Of a stretch of 64,000 nt of DNA, positions 8,532 to 16,768 are shown piece after piece; the first letter of the stretch is position 1, and each line of letters begins with the position of its first letter. The notes under the pieces were generated by a model. It did not search any database and was not told where the DNA came from. It saw only the letters and a list, made by a program, of their open reading frames with translations. This DNA comes from JBBDKV01 sp040879165 (GTDB lineage: Bacteria; Patescibacteriota; Microgenomatia; UBA1400; PJMF01), in the NCBI GenBank assembly GCA_040879165.1, contig JBBDKV010000003.1:1-64000 (forward strand), in the 5' to 3' direction. A program made the position numbers and the translations under genes.

Positions 8532-9950
8532 CTACTTTTTAGCAGTGATCGCAATGCTCAGTTCTTTAAGCTGTGATGGCTCGACTGGGCTTGGCGCATC
8601 CATGACAGCAGTTTTACCACTAGCGGTCATAGGAAATGCGATCGCTTCCTTGAGGGAAGTTTGTCCTGCTAGAAGCATTATATGCCGATCCAGCCCCAGC
8701 GCGATACCCCCATGCGGAGGTGTGCCCACCTCAAATGCTCTGAGCATATGACCAACACTGGCTTCGATTTCTTCATCAGAGTAACCCATGATTTTGAAGG
8801 TAGAACGAACCACTTCTGGTTGATGGGCACGAATGCTGCCACCACCAACTTCGTAGCCATTGCAAACCAGATCGTATTGGCTGGTCAAAATTTCATCTAA
8901 TCGCTCACCTTTAAGGTGCCAATCCAGGTGTTCAGGCAGCGGCATACTAAATGGGTTGTGAGTAAAGGTCCAGCCACTTTTACCATCTCTCACTTCTGCC
9001 ACGTCAGCTTTGTCCACTTTTTTGAAAAAGGGAAACTTAGTCACCCAGGCAAAAGCAAGAGTGCCGTCTTTTTTCTCAGCATCCGAGCGCAGATCAAAGC
9101 GGTCTTCTCCAAACTGCTCCAGTGCATCTTGATACGAATACACTGGAAAAGATTCTTGTTGCAACTTGCCGCCGACAGCTTTGACTGATTCTTTGACCAC
9201 AGCTTCCACAGTTTCCATCACGTCGTCTTGTGTCACAAAACTCATTTCCAAGTCAACTTGTGTATGCTCGAAGCCTCGATCAGCGCGCAAATCTTCATCT
9301 CGAATGCAGCGAGCGAGTTGAAAATATCGCTCAAAGCCAGCAGTCATTAAAAGTTGTTTGTATTGCTGGGGACTTTGAGGAAGGGCGTAAAATTTACCAG
9401 GCTGAAGACGAGAGGGAACGATGAAGTCGCGCGCGCCCTCCTTGGTGGACTTTGTCAACATCGGCGTTTCAATTTCGACAAAATCACGAGAATAGAGTGC
9501 GTCACGCATGGCGCGCGCATACTCCGACCGCATACGCATACCTTTTTGCAGACGTTCTCGACGCAAGTCTAGATAGCGATAGTGCAGTCGCACTTCCTCA
9601 GCAATCTCCAGTCCATCAGTATCGATGGGAATTGGCAACTCTCTAGCTACATTTAACACAGTATATGACTGCACATCTACCTCTATAGTGCCGGTCGGCG
9701 AATCTGCGTTAACCATTCGCTCAGGTCGCTCCTTAACCTCTCCCATAATTTCAATCACAGACTCGGTGGTCAACTCACCCATTTTTTGATAGCCCACGCA
9801 CTGAACTTTTCCTGTCCGATCTCTCAAGTCAATAAAAGTGAGCTTGCCATGATCTCGTTTGGTGTCCACCCAACCTTGTAGTTTGACTACCTGCCCAACT
9901 TTTTCAAGGCATTCACTGATTAACGTCCGTTTTTCTGTAGCTTTTGCCAT
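8532..9950 (-). CDS. aspS: Aspartyl-tRNA synthetase, short form
   Basis: This class II synthetase charges tRNA-Asp (or Asp/Asn). The start at 9950 gives 472 residues and is preceded by GGAG 7 nt away; an upstream in-frame ATG at 9989 lies inside the leader hairpin and is rejected. The N-terminal OB fold reads QGWVDTKRDHGKLTFIDLRD. Class II motif 2 is in FRDEDLRADR-like form (CIRDEDLRADRG), and motif 3 is GLDRHIMLL. Bacterial AspRS is about 590 residues; here the segment after FDLRSDAE goes almost straight to FAWVTKFPFF, so the GAD insertion domain is absent. It is preceded by a T-box type leader. Confidence 0.95.
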   Translation of the reverse strand: MAKATEKRTLISECLEKVGQVVKLQGWVDTKRDHGKLTFIDLRDRTGKVQCVGYQKMGELTTESVIEIMGEVKERPERMVNADSPTGTIEVDVQSYTVLNVARELPIPIDTDGLEIAEEVRLHYRYLDLRRERLQKGMRMRSEYARAMRDALYSRDFVEIETPMLTKSTKEGARDFIVPSRLQPGKFYALPQSPQQYKQLLMTAGFERYFQLARCIRDEDLRADRGFEHTQVDLEMSFVTQDDVMETVEAVVKESVKAVGGKLQQESFPVYSYQDALEQFGEDRFDLRSDAEKKDGTLAFAWVTKFPFFKKVDKADVAEVRDGKSGWTFTHNPFSMPLPEHLDWHLKGERLDEILTSQYDLVCNGYEVGGGSIRAHQPEVVRSTFKIMGYSDEEIEASVGHMLRAFEVGTPPHGGIALGLDRHIMLLAGQTSLKEAIAFPMTASGKTAVMDAPSPVEPSQLKELSIAITAKK

Positions 9951-9973
9951 ACGTTTTCTCCATAAATTGATAC

Positions 9974-10147
9974 AAAAAAACACGACCACTGCTGTGTATG
10001 AGAGGGTTTGCGCTGGGCAAACGGTGCCACCTCTCTGGTGTCGTGCTTCATTCCTGCTGTTACGGGCTTACCCGACTTGGTTTTCATCCCAAGTTCCCTG
10101 TCAAACTGCATTGACAAATCTGGCGTCACCCAGACATAAAGATGTAC
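9974..10147 (-). ncRNA. T-box riboswitch leader of aspS
   Basis: The aspS leader contains an exact T-box antiterminator. Helix GAGAGG (10035-10030) pairs with CCTCTC (10005-10000). A 7-nt bulge TGGCACC (10029-10023) matches UGGNACC. Helix GTTTGC (10022-10017) pairs with GCAAAC (10011-10006). The base before ACC is C, which pairs with discriminator G73, as in tRNA-Asp. Upstream hairpins are TCTGG/CCAGA (10134-10119), whose loop holds GAC at 10127-10125, an Asp codon; TGTCAA/TTGACA; ACTTGG/CCAAGT; and CGGG/CCCG. An outer CACGAC/GTCGTG stem (10045-10040, 9986-9981) is followed by seven T residues, giving terminator character. The Stem I region is much shorter than in Firmicutes, and the specifier choice is an inference. 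Confidence 0.82.
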
Positions 10148-10151
10148 TCTA

Positions 10152-10179
10152 ATTATACTCACAGATATTCTCTGTGCAA
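10152..10179 (-). promoter_or_regulatory. aspS promoter
   Basis: A -35 box TTGCAC (10179-10174) and a perfect -10 TATAAT (10157-10152) are 16 nt apart. Transcription would start near 10145, about 195 nt before the aspS ATG, which places the whole T-box leader in the transcript. Confidence 0.8.
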
Positions 10180-10198
10180 GCAGTAATGCTAATTATTG

Positions 10199-10226
10199 TT
10201 GCGTGACACAGAAAAATTGCTATAAT
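10199..10226 (+). promoter_or_regulatory. Promoter of the 10.2-11.2 kb plus-strand unit
   Basis: TTGCGT (10199-10204), a 16-nt spacer and TATAAT (10221-10226) form a strong promoter divergent from that of aspS. The start point would be near 10233. Confidence 0.75.
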
Positions 10227-10232
10227 AGGAGC

Positions 10233-10361
10233 TGTTATGTTCATTTGTACGATTACTAACTACCAACTTGTCGCCCTTACTCAGAGGGTCAAGAGGGGCG
10301 TTGTGTAAGCGTAAGAACAGCACAAAGTAATACACGACCCTCTCAAAGAAGAGGGTTTTTT
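10233..10361 (+). ncRNA. Attenuator-type leader with intrinsic terminator
   Basis: Between the promoter and the first gene lies an intrinsic terminator, CCCTCT (10338-10343), a short loop and AGAGGG (10350-10355), followed by six T. Upstream, AGAGGGTC (10283-10290) can pair perfectly with GACCCTCT (10336-10343), removing the 5' arm of the terminator. A second stem, GTTGTGTA (10300-10307) with TACACGAC (10331-10338), lies between them and shares bases with both. The layout is that of a transcription attenuator or riboswitch controlling the two genes at 10379-11150. No known riboswitch class is recognised. Confidence 0.65.
10237..10308 (+). CDS. Possible leader peptide, 23 residues
   Basis: An ATG 10 nt after the -10 box opens a 23-codon frame (MFICTITNYQ...) that ends at TAA 10306-10308. 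The antiterminator arm at 10283-10290 lies inside it, so the position of a ribosome on this frame could decide which hairpin forms. The predicted start point is only about 4 nt before the ATG, so it would be read from a leaderless end. It has no run of one amino acid, so the controlled signal is not apparent. It may be a chance frame. Confidence 0.35.
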   Translation: MFICTITNYQLVALTQRVKRGVV

Positions 10362-10378
10362 AATTATAAGGAGGCAGT

Positions 10379-10573
10379 ATGCCAAGACCAGAAGCTACAC
10401 CACGGCCACAAGATCCTAGGATTGATGCGGAAATTCTGAAAATAATCACCGATCATGCAGATGAAGCAGATCCGAGATCAATAGAAGCTGTAGACCAAAC
10501 CACACAGCTCATGAAGAATGGTGAATATCGGCATGGATTACCTCCGCAGTCAACTGAAACTGATGATGAATGA
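10379..10573 (+). CDS. Small acidic protein of unknown function
   Basis: The 64-residue frame follows a strong Shine-Dalgarno (AAGGAGG) directly after the terminator hairpin, so it is very probably translated. The protein is Pro-rich at the N-terminus and acidic at the C-terminus (ETDDE), with a predicted helical middle (about residues 16-45) and no membrane segment or Cys. It resembles no family I know. It is the first gene after the attenuator and overlaps the start of the next gene, so the two probably act together. Confidence 0.6.
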   Translation: MPRPEATPRPQDPRIDAEILKIITDHADEADPRSIEAVDQTTQLMKNGEYRHGLPPQSTETDDE

Positions 10574-11150
10574 ATTTTTTTCTCCAACGCATGTTGAAAA
10601 AGTTTTCAGTCAGAAAAAAATAGAGCCTTGTGTACCTGAATTATCAGCCTCTGATAGAGCTGCATATGAGTGGTGGCAATCTTTTGCTACTAACAGTGGA
10701 AGTAAGCCTAGTTTTATTGACGCTGCAAACGAAGCAATATCAATTAATGGGTGCAAAAACGTGATTCTCTACGTTAAAGATCACATTGCTAACAAGGATC
10801 TTAAGGAACTACAAACAAACTATCGAAATTGCCTCGTTCATAATGATTTTAAGAAGGCAGCACTGATTTACTTTTTTACTATAGATCGTAAATCCGTATA
10901 TAAACCCGGTGATTTTGAAAAAGTAACACAAGAAATTGAACTGATACATACATTGAGCAAGCAGGGCAGAAATCAAACACTAAACAACGCTGCTGCTAAG
11001 AAATCTAGTGAGGTTCCAAAAACTGAAAGTGGCAATCGCGGAAAAAAACCAAAAAAAACCGAAGGATCGTCTCAAAAACCTCAAAATGTTGATAAGAAAC
11101 TAAGAAGAGAAATTGAAGGATGGCTTTGCAGTACAGCTGCGCAGACTTAA
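10563..11150 (+). CDS. Unknown protein with basic low-complexity tail
   Basis: The start is taken at ATG 10563 (195 residues; 10566 is equally possible), overlapping the end of the upstream gene, rather than an in-frame ATG at 10518 deep inside it. The protein looks globular and mainly helical up to about residue 145, then has a Lys-rich linker (RGKKPKKTEG and similar) and a short C-terminal segment. There is no signal peptide or membrane helix. I do not recognise a domain; the basic tail could bind nucleic acid. Its TAA stop shares the palindrome TTAA with the stop of the convergent recJ gene. Confidence 0.6.
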   Translation: MMNEFFSPTHVEKVFSQKKIEPCVPELSASDRAAYEWWQSFATNSGSKPSFIDAANEAISINGCKNVILYVKDHIANKDLKELQTNYRNCLVHNDFKKAALIYFFTIDRKSVYKPGDFEKVTQEIELIHTLSKQGRNQTLNNAAAKKSSEVPKTESGNRGKKPKKTEGSSQKPQNVDKKLRREIEGWLCSTAAQT

Positions 11151-12802
11151 CCGACACCACCTTTATTAGACCTCGCAATCACCTGTGCACTCCTGCGATT
11201 CTTCCAGTTATTAATCGACAGTTTGCCAACAATAGAAGCTTCACCACCTGCTCTATGATTTTCTATCACAACACTACTTTCATTCCAAAAAATTGCCTCA
11301 ACTTTTGTCTGACCGACTGAGGCAAACTGCATGCTACAGTGCTGTTCTTCCCTGCCAAACACTCGAGTCCGCAAAATCGGAACATTGTTAATCAAAAATA
11401 GCGGTTCAGAATTAGCCATGCCAAATGGCGCAAATGTTTCGATCATTTCGATCGTATCCAAAGTGACCAATTCTGGATCAAGCTCGCATTCCACAGCTAC
11501 CGTTTCTTCTTGCGGCTCAGTGCCGATTCGCTCGGTAGCAGCGGTTGAGATCGCTACGATAAACTGCTCCAGTTTATCAGGCTCCAAACTAAATCCAGCC
11601 GCCATAGGATGCCCTCCCACGTCAACCAAATGCTCCCGAACGTTACGCAGTAGCTCGACCACATTTACTCCAGCCACAGACCGCGCAGAACCTTTGGCAA
11701 GCTGCTCTCCAATTTGAATCACCAATGCGGGTTTATGAAGCTTTTCAACCAACCTTCCTGCTAGTAATCCCACCACACCCTCATGAAAATCTTGGTGCGC
11801 AACAATAGTTACTGGCCAGTCACTCTGATCTGCAGCCAAAGATAGCGCCAACTCAAATTGATCACTTGTCAATTCTTGACGATCAACATTGGTTTCACTC
11901 AAAATCGCGGCAAGCCTATTGGCCGTTACTACTTGGTTAGTGCACAATAAGCGAAGCGCATCCAAGCCATGAGCCAGCCTTCCCATGGCATTAATTCTCG
12001 GTGCCAAAGTATACCCAACACCCGTACTCGTCAGTGACTTCAAATCAACCTTTGCTTGATCAGCCAGGGCAAGCAGACCAACTCGCTGAGTAGTGCGCAG
12101 CGCTTCTAGTCCGTGCAGAGCCGCAGCTCTATTCCAATCCACCAACGGCACTTGATCAGCAATCGTAGCCAAACCAACTAAATCCATGCCAAAAACTGCC
12201 ATCTCCTCAGAAAACTCACGCGCTAAAAACCAAGCCACCCCTGTTCCACAAAGTTGCGTCGTATGCACTTGTGCTACGCTATTTTTAGTAATTTTTGCTC
12301 GAAGCGCCTTATCTTGTTCGGGTTGGTGATGATCAGTAATGATGACCTCAATTCCGCGCTTTTTCAGTTCAACAATGGCTGGGGCAGCCACTATTCCATT
12401 GTCGACAGTAATAACTAAGTCAGGCGCATACTCTCTTTCAACCTCATCAATTCCAGCAATGCTTAAGCCATATCCGTGTACATCTCGTTTAGGAATAAAA
12501 GGTGTGATTTGCGCACCTGCAGCGTGCAAAGCCTGCCACAACACTGCTGTAGCAGAAATTCCATCGGCGTCATAATCACCATAAATTACTACTTTTTCTT
12601 TTGCATCTATGGCTGCCTGAATACGAGCAACTGCCTGATTTAGCTGCATTTGATCAATACCCACCTGTTCGGCAGAAATGGTGAGGAGTTCGGGAGGAGA
12701 AAAAAATGTAGTCTGGTAGGTAATTCCACGATTTGACAACAGCACTTTTTTTAGTTCAGCACTATTTTGAGGTTTTTTCTTTGATAGCACAGTAATTGCC
12801 AT
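11147..12802 (-). CDS. recJ: Single-stranded-DNA-specific exonuclease RecJ
   Basis: The 551-residue DHH-family nuclease degrades single-stranded DNA 5' to 3' in recombination and mismatch repair. The phosphoesterase core shows GDYDADG at about 75-81, TVDNG, and ITDHHQP, the name-giving DHH motif. The DHHA1 domain contains GxxxAGRL-like VVGLLAGRLVEK and GGHPMAAGFSL, and an OB fold lies near the C-terminus. Length is close to E. coli RecJ. The promoter places its -10 box only 6 nt from the ATG, so the mRNA is probably leaderless. It is convergent with the unknown gene ending at 11150. Confidence 0.94.
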   Translation of the reverse strand: MAITVLSKKKPQNSAELKKVLLSNRGITYQTTFFSPPELLTISAEQVGIDQMQLNQAVARIQAAIDAKEKVVIYGDYDADGISATAVLWQALHAAGAQITPFIPKRDVHGYGLSIAGIDEVEREYAPDLVITVDNGIVAAPAIVELKKRGIEVIITDHHQPEQDKALRAKITKNSVAQVHTTQLCGTGVAWFLAREFSEEMAVFGMDLVGLATIADQVPLVDWNRAAALHGLEALRTTQRVGLLALADQAKVDLKSLTSTGVGYTLAPRINAMGRLAHGLDALRLLCTNQVVTANRLAAILSETNVDRQELTSDQFELALSLAADQSDWPVTIVAHQDFHEGVVGLLAGRLVEKLHKPALVIQIGEQLAKGSARSVAGVNVVELLRNVREHLVDVGGHPMAAGFSLEPDKLEQFIVAISTAATERIGTEPQEETVAVECELDPELVTLDTIEMIETFAPFGMANSEPLFLINNVPILRTRVFGREEQHCSMQFASVGQTKVEAIFWNESSVVIENHRAGGEASIVGKLSINNWKNRRSAQVIARSNKGGVG

Positions 12803-12808
12803 GCCACG

Positions 12809-12838
12809 ACTATACCAGCATTATCGAAGATTAGACAA
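12809..12838 (-). promoter_or_regulatory. recJ promoter, leaderless type
   Basis: TTGTCT (12838-12833), an 18-nt spacer and TATAGT (12814-12809) lie upstream of recJ. Only 6 nt separate the -10 box from the ATG, so transcription should begin at or next to the start codon. Confidence 0.65.
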
Positions 12839-12888
12839 CTAAGAGCTCAACCAAAATGTTAGAATAAAAGCTATAACAACCATCACTC

Positions 12889-14472
12889 ATGCAACTTCAA
12901 CTTCCTGTTACTACGCTCCATATTCTCAACACCCTACAAAACGCTGGTCACAGTGCGTACATAGTAGGCGGGGCGGTGCGAGATATAGTGCTCCAACACT
13001 TAGAAAAAGACGACCGAAGATTGACTGACTTTGATTTCACCACTGACGCTCGACCTGAAGAAATTCAAGCCCTATTTCCTGAGTCATTTTATGAAAATTC
13101 CTTTGGCACGGTCAGCGTTACCGACGAGCATTTAAGAGAACAGATAGGCCTACCTCACCACAAAATTGAAGAACACGACTCAAGAAGTCATCACCCGTTA
13201 ATTACCAGTGAACGAATTAAAAAAGTGCATCCATCACTCAAACAAACACTACCCTCACATCATGGCCCAGCCCAACCAAACGAGCTCGTACAATCAAACA
13301 TCAAGCCCTACGAGATTACCACCTTCCGCTCAGACGGAGCATATACCAACCACCGGAAGCCAGAATCTGTCAGCTGGGGAACTTCTTTAGAAGAAGACTT
13401 GGAGCGCCGAGATTTCACTATGAACGCTATGGCCATTGAAATTCCCCAGACTATTGTGACAAAAAAAATTGCCACTACTGAAGATCTCACTACCCTCACA
13501 GAGCAAGAGTACACTCTACACGACCCACACCATGGCTGGCAGGATTTGCAGAAGCGCCGCATCCGAACGGTTGGTGATCCCAACAGGAGATTTGAAGAAG
13601 ATGCCTTGCGCATGTTGCGGGCTATTCGCTTTAGCGTTCAGCTCAATATTCAAATTCTGGATGAAACATTTGAGTCAATCATCAGTCATTCAGATCAACT
13701 TACGTTTGTTAGTGCCGAGCGAATTCGCGACGAATTTCTAAAAATCATTGCTAGTAATTTTCCCAAAGAGGGCATTATTTTGCTCGATGAATCGAACCTT
13801 TTAAAACATATCCTTCCAGAACTACTTGCTGCCAAAGGTGTTGAACAAGGCGGTCACCACACTACTGATGTCTGGACACACTTGCTTGACGCGCTTGCCG
13901 AATGTCCTTCTCCTGATCCAATAGTTCGACTGGCTACGCTGCTCCACGACATAGCCAAGCCTGACACCTATGCTCAGCGAGCTGGATCAATCACCTTTTA
14001 TAGTCACGAAGTAATTGGAGCTCGAACAGCCAAGCGCATTGCTACTCGCCTTCGTCTATCTCGCCAGGATACAGATCGCCTTTTTATTCTAGTCAGATAT
14101 CACATGTTTCACTATCAACCAGACCAATCTGATGCCGCTATTCGACGCTTCATGCGCAAGGTGGGTATGGAAAATCTGAACGACATTCTGGATCTCAGAG
14201 AAGGAGATCGACTTGGCAGCGGTGCTCGCAAAACTAGTTGGAGACTTGAAGAAATGAAGGAACGGATGATCCAGCAGCTCGATCAACCGTTTTCAATCAC
14301 CGACCTGCACATTACCGGTACAGATTTAATGACTGAGCTGAAACTTAAACCAGGTAAAATTATAGGCGAAACGCTCCAACATTTGTTGGAATTAGTTTTA
14401 GAAAATCCAGAACATAATAGCCGAGATACCTTACTCAAGCAGGCAGAAAAATTTCTAAAATCTAAAAACTGA
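12889..14472 (+). CDS. cca: CCA tRNA nucleotidyltransferase / poly(A) polymerase family, with HD domain
   Basis: The 527-residue enzyme adds or repairs the CCA end of tRNAs; the tRNA gene in this window lacks encoded CCA. The head domain has YIVGGAVRDIV, the metal-binding TDFDFTTDA, RRDFTMNAMA and the RNA-binding segment GDPNRRFEEDALRMLRAIRF. An HD domain follows, HHTTDVWTH and LLHDIAKP, about residues 320-410. An insertion of roughly 50 His- and Pro-rich residues separates FGTVSV from YEITTFRSD, and a second short one follows NAMAIEIP. Poly(A) polymerase activity cannot be excluded. It is divergent from recJ, and a -10 TATAAC ends 11 nt before the ATG. Confidence 0.9.
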   Translation: MQLQLPVTTLHILNTLQNAGHSAYIVGGAVRDIVLQHLEKDDRRLTDFDFTTDARPEEIQALFPESFYENSFGTVSVTDEHLREQIGLPHHKIEEHDSRSHHPLITSERIKKVHPSLKQTLPSHHGPAQPNELVQSNIKPYEITTFRSDGAYTNHRKPESVSWGTSLEEDLERRDFTMNAMAIEIPQTIVTKKIATTEDLTTLTEQEYTLHDPHHGWQDLQKRRIRTVGDPNRRFEEDALRMLRAIRFSVQLNIQILDETFESIISHSDQLTFVSAERIRDEFLKIIASNFPKEGIILLDESNLLKHILPELLAAKGVEQGGHHTTDVWTHLLDALAECPSPDPIVRLATLLHDIAKPDTYAQRAGSITFYSHEVIGARTAKRIATRLRLSRQDTDRLFILVRYHMFHYQPDQSDAAIRRFMRKVGMENLNDILDLREGDRLGSGARKTSWRLEEMKERMIQQLDQPFSITDLHITGTDLMTELKLKPGKIIGETLQHLLELVLENPEHNSRDTLLKQAEKFLKSKN

Positions 14473-14489
14473 GTCGGGAAAATTCTCCA

Positions 14490-15356
14490 CTATTGACGCT
14501 TCCAGGTTTGCCATTTATACAGCAATGGCACAGCTAGAAATGGTGATGAATACGTCCCAACAACCACACCAATCAGAAGCGCTACAGCAAACCAGCGAAT
14601 ACTCTCACCGCCAAGTAGAGATAAAGAAGCGAGCATTAAAATGGTAGTCATAGAATTGTTGAACGAGCGTGTCAGCGTTTCTGTCACAGCGGTATCACAA
14701 ACTTGCTGCCAGCTGGATTTCGGATGACGTTGTCGCAGCTCTCGAATTCTGTCATAGACCACGATGGTGTCATGGACTGAAAACGCAAGCGTCGTGAGCA
14801 ACGCAGTAACAAACAAAACGTCAACTTCCGCTCCAAACAACCAACCAAAAATACTAAACGCTCCAATTAACAGTACCGCATCGTGAAGCATGGCTACTAC
14901 AGCACTTATGCCAAAATGCCAATTTTTGAACTGTCGGGCAATATAGCCCAGAATGAAAAACGCCACAATCACTACAGCAGTCAACGTTTTTTGCAACAAC
15001 TCCCGACTCAATGCCGGACCGATGGTCTCAAAACGCAACTCCTCAACTGTGCCATACTCTTGCTGTAATTGACCGAGCACCATATTTTTACTATCGTTGT
15101 CAATTGCACCACCCTTAATAATATAGCGACTAGCTCCGCTACTCTGCACCACCGACGTCGTATAGACGTCTGACAAGAGATCTCTTACCTGCGTTGTTTC
15201 AAGCACTACATCTTCTTCCACACTCACTTCGAGCAATGATCCTCCGACAAAATCAATCGAAGGACGCACACCATGTACAGCTAACGAAATAATTGCAATC
15301 AGAATCAATAGACCAGAAATAGTAAAGTAGAATCTTGACCAACGCAGTAACTTCAT
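14490..15356 (-). CDS. secF: Protein translocase subunit SecF
   Basis: The start at 15356 gives 288 residues and overlaps the secD stop as ATGA; a longer frame from 15374 is less likely. SecF works with SecD to use the proton gradient for late steps of Sec export. Six membrane segments are visible. The family marks are SIDFVGGSLLEV in the first periplasmic domain, VHDTIVVYDRIRE in the cytoplasmic loop, and TRSFNNSMTT with ALLIGVVVGTYSSPF. Length is normal for SecF. Confidence 0.95.
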   Translation of the reverse strand: MKLLRWSRFYFTISGLLILIAIISLAVHGVRPSIDFVGGSLLEVSVEEDVVLETTQVRDLLSDVYTTSVVQSSGASRYIIKGGAIDNDSKNMVLGQLQQEYGTVEELRFETIGPALSRELLQKTLTAVVIVAFFILGYIARQFKNWHFGISAVVAMLHDAVLLIGAFSIFGWLFGAEVDVLFVTALLTTLAFSVHDTIVVYDRIRELRQRHPKSSWQQVCDTAVTETLTRSFNNSMTTILMLASLSLLGGESIRWFAVALLIGVVVGTYSSPFLAVPLLYKWQTWKRQ

Positions 15357-16717
15357 ACGTATCCCCGAGTCCATTCTTTTGGTTGTGACATAAAGAGTCT
15401 AACCAACGTCCGCATAATAACTACTCCAGTCAGCAAGGCTAACAACACTCCGATAAGTAGAGTCATCCCAAAACCACGAACCATGCCGCTCGTATTGAGA
15501 ATTGCTAAATTAAACGGATTAATCAGCACGAGCGCCGTCACGATGCTCACGATGTTGGCATCTCTAATACTATTCCAAGCCTTATTGAATCCAAGTTCCA
15601 TGGCCACTGCAAATGGCTTACCAAGTCGTACTTCTTCTTTTATCCGTTCAAAAATAAGAATAGTTGCGTCAAGTGCCATACCAATTGTAAGTAATAGACC
15701 AGCGATTCCCGGCACTGTTAGCGTCACGCCCATTATTTTATACACAGCTATAGTTAGCAGCAGATAGATGAGTAATGCTATACAAGCTAATACGCCAGCC
15801 ATTCGATACACCAACAGCATAAAAAGCATTACGCAACCCAAGCCAACTAGCCCAGCAAAAATACTTTGCCGCACCGCTTCTTGACCTAGAGTAGCACCGA
15901 TTGTGCGTTGCTCAACGACCTGAATTGGAACAGGCAGTGCCCCTGCATTTAGTTGAATACTCAGCTGCTTAGCTTCTTCCACACCAAAATCACCACTAAT
16001 TACAGCTTGCCCTCCATAAATTGGCTCATTAATTTGAGGCGCCATAATAATATCACCATCTAGAAAAATAGCTAACATTTCACCGCTGTTCTCCGTTGTA
16101 ATATCTGCAAACAACTGACTGCCCTCATCATCAAACTCGATGCCAACCACTGGCTGACCAGTGTTCGGATCAAACTGCACACTCGAACGTTGAAGCTGTG
16201 CTCCCGTTAGACCAGTTGCTTCAAAACTCATTGACTGTTCAGCTGTTACTTCTGCAGTTCTGAATAGATTAAACTCAAGTTGAGCAGTCTGCCCAACCAG
16301 AGCAAGTGCTTCCGTAGGATCTGAAACACCGGGAAGCTCCACAATTAACCGATATGCCTGAGCAGTAATAGCAGTACGAACAACTGGCTCAGAAATGCCA
16401 TATAAATCCACTCGACGCAGGATAACTTCGCGAACAGACTCAAGCGCCTGATCTCGATCTTCGTCGGCAATCTCTGACATATCTGCCTCTAACACAATCT
16501 GCATCCCGCCCTGAATATCAAGACCTTGCTTGAACTCAAAACGAACAACTTGTGGCTGACCGCCCATAGTAAAATGTAGTACGGGCGAACCAATTTCTAC
16601 AGATCTTCCAGGGGAAATAAAGTCTAAAGGAATGGTAAGCGATTGAGGAAGGGCAATGACGCCAGCAACTATCAAAGCTGCCATAATTGCCAAATACCGC
16701 TTAATAGGTCGTTGCAT
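15353..16717 (-). CDS. secD: Protein translocase subunit SecD
   Basis: The 454-residue protein has an N-terminal membrane helix, the FKQGLDIQGGMQIVLEAD signature of SecD, a periplasmic P1 domain with VELPGVSDP, and five C-terminal membrane helices with ALDATILIFERIKEE and GFNKAWNSIRDAN. Length is similar to short SecD of Gram-positive bacteria. It forms the export-driving pair with the downstream SecF, coupled by an ATGA overlap. Given the many secreted proteins in the window, Sec is their likely route. Confidence 0.95.
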   Translation of the reverse strand: MQRPIKRYLAIMAALIVAGVIALPQSLTIPLDFISPGRSVEIGSPVLHFTMGGQPQVVRFEFKQGLDIQGGMQIVLEADMSEIADEDRDQALESVREVILRRVDLYGISEPVVRTAITAQAYRLIVELPGVSDPTEALALVGQTAQLEFNLFRTAEVTAEQSMSFEATGLTGAQLQRSSVQFDPNTGQPVVGIEFDDEGSQLFADITTENSGEMLAIFLDGDIIMAPQINEPIYGGQAVISGDFGVEEAKQLSIQLNAGALPVPIQVVEQRTIGATLGQEAVRQSIFAGLVGLGCVMLFMLLVYRMAGVLACIALLIYLLLTIAVYKIMGVTLTVPGIAGLLLTIGMALDATILIFERIKEEVRLGKPFAVAMELGFNKAWNSIRDANIVSIVTALVLINPFNLAILNTSGMVRGFGMTLLIGVLLALLTGVVIMRTLVRLFMSQPKEWTRGYV

Positions 16718-16768
16718 AGACTACTTTATCTTCCAACATTCGTGACAGAAGTGGAGTACGTTCTCTGC

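Noticed and set aside
9974..10147. RNase P, tmRNA or SRP RNA for the structured region before aspS
   Set aside because: None of their conserved motifs is visible, while the antiterminator bulge, T-run, promoter and position before a synthetase all fit a T-box.
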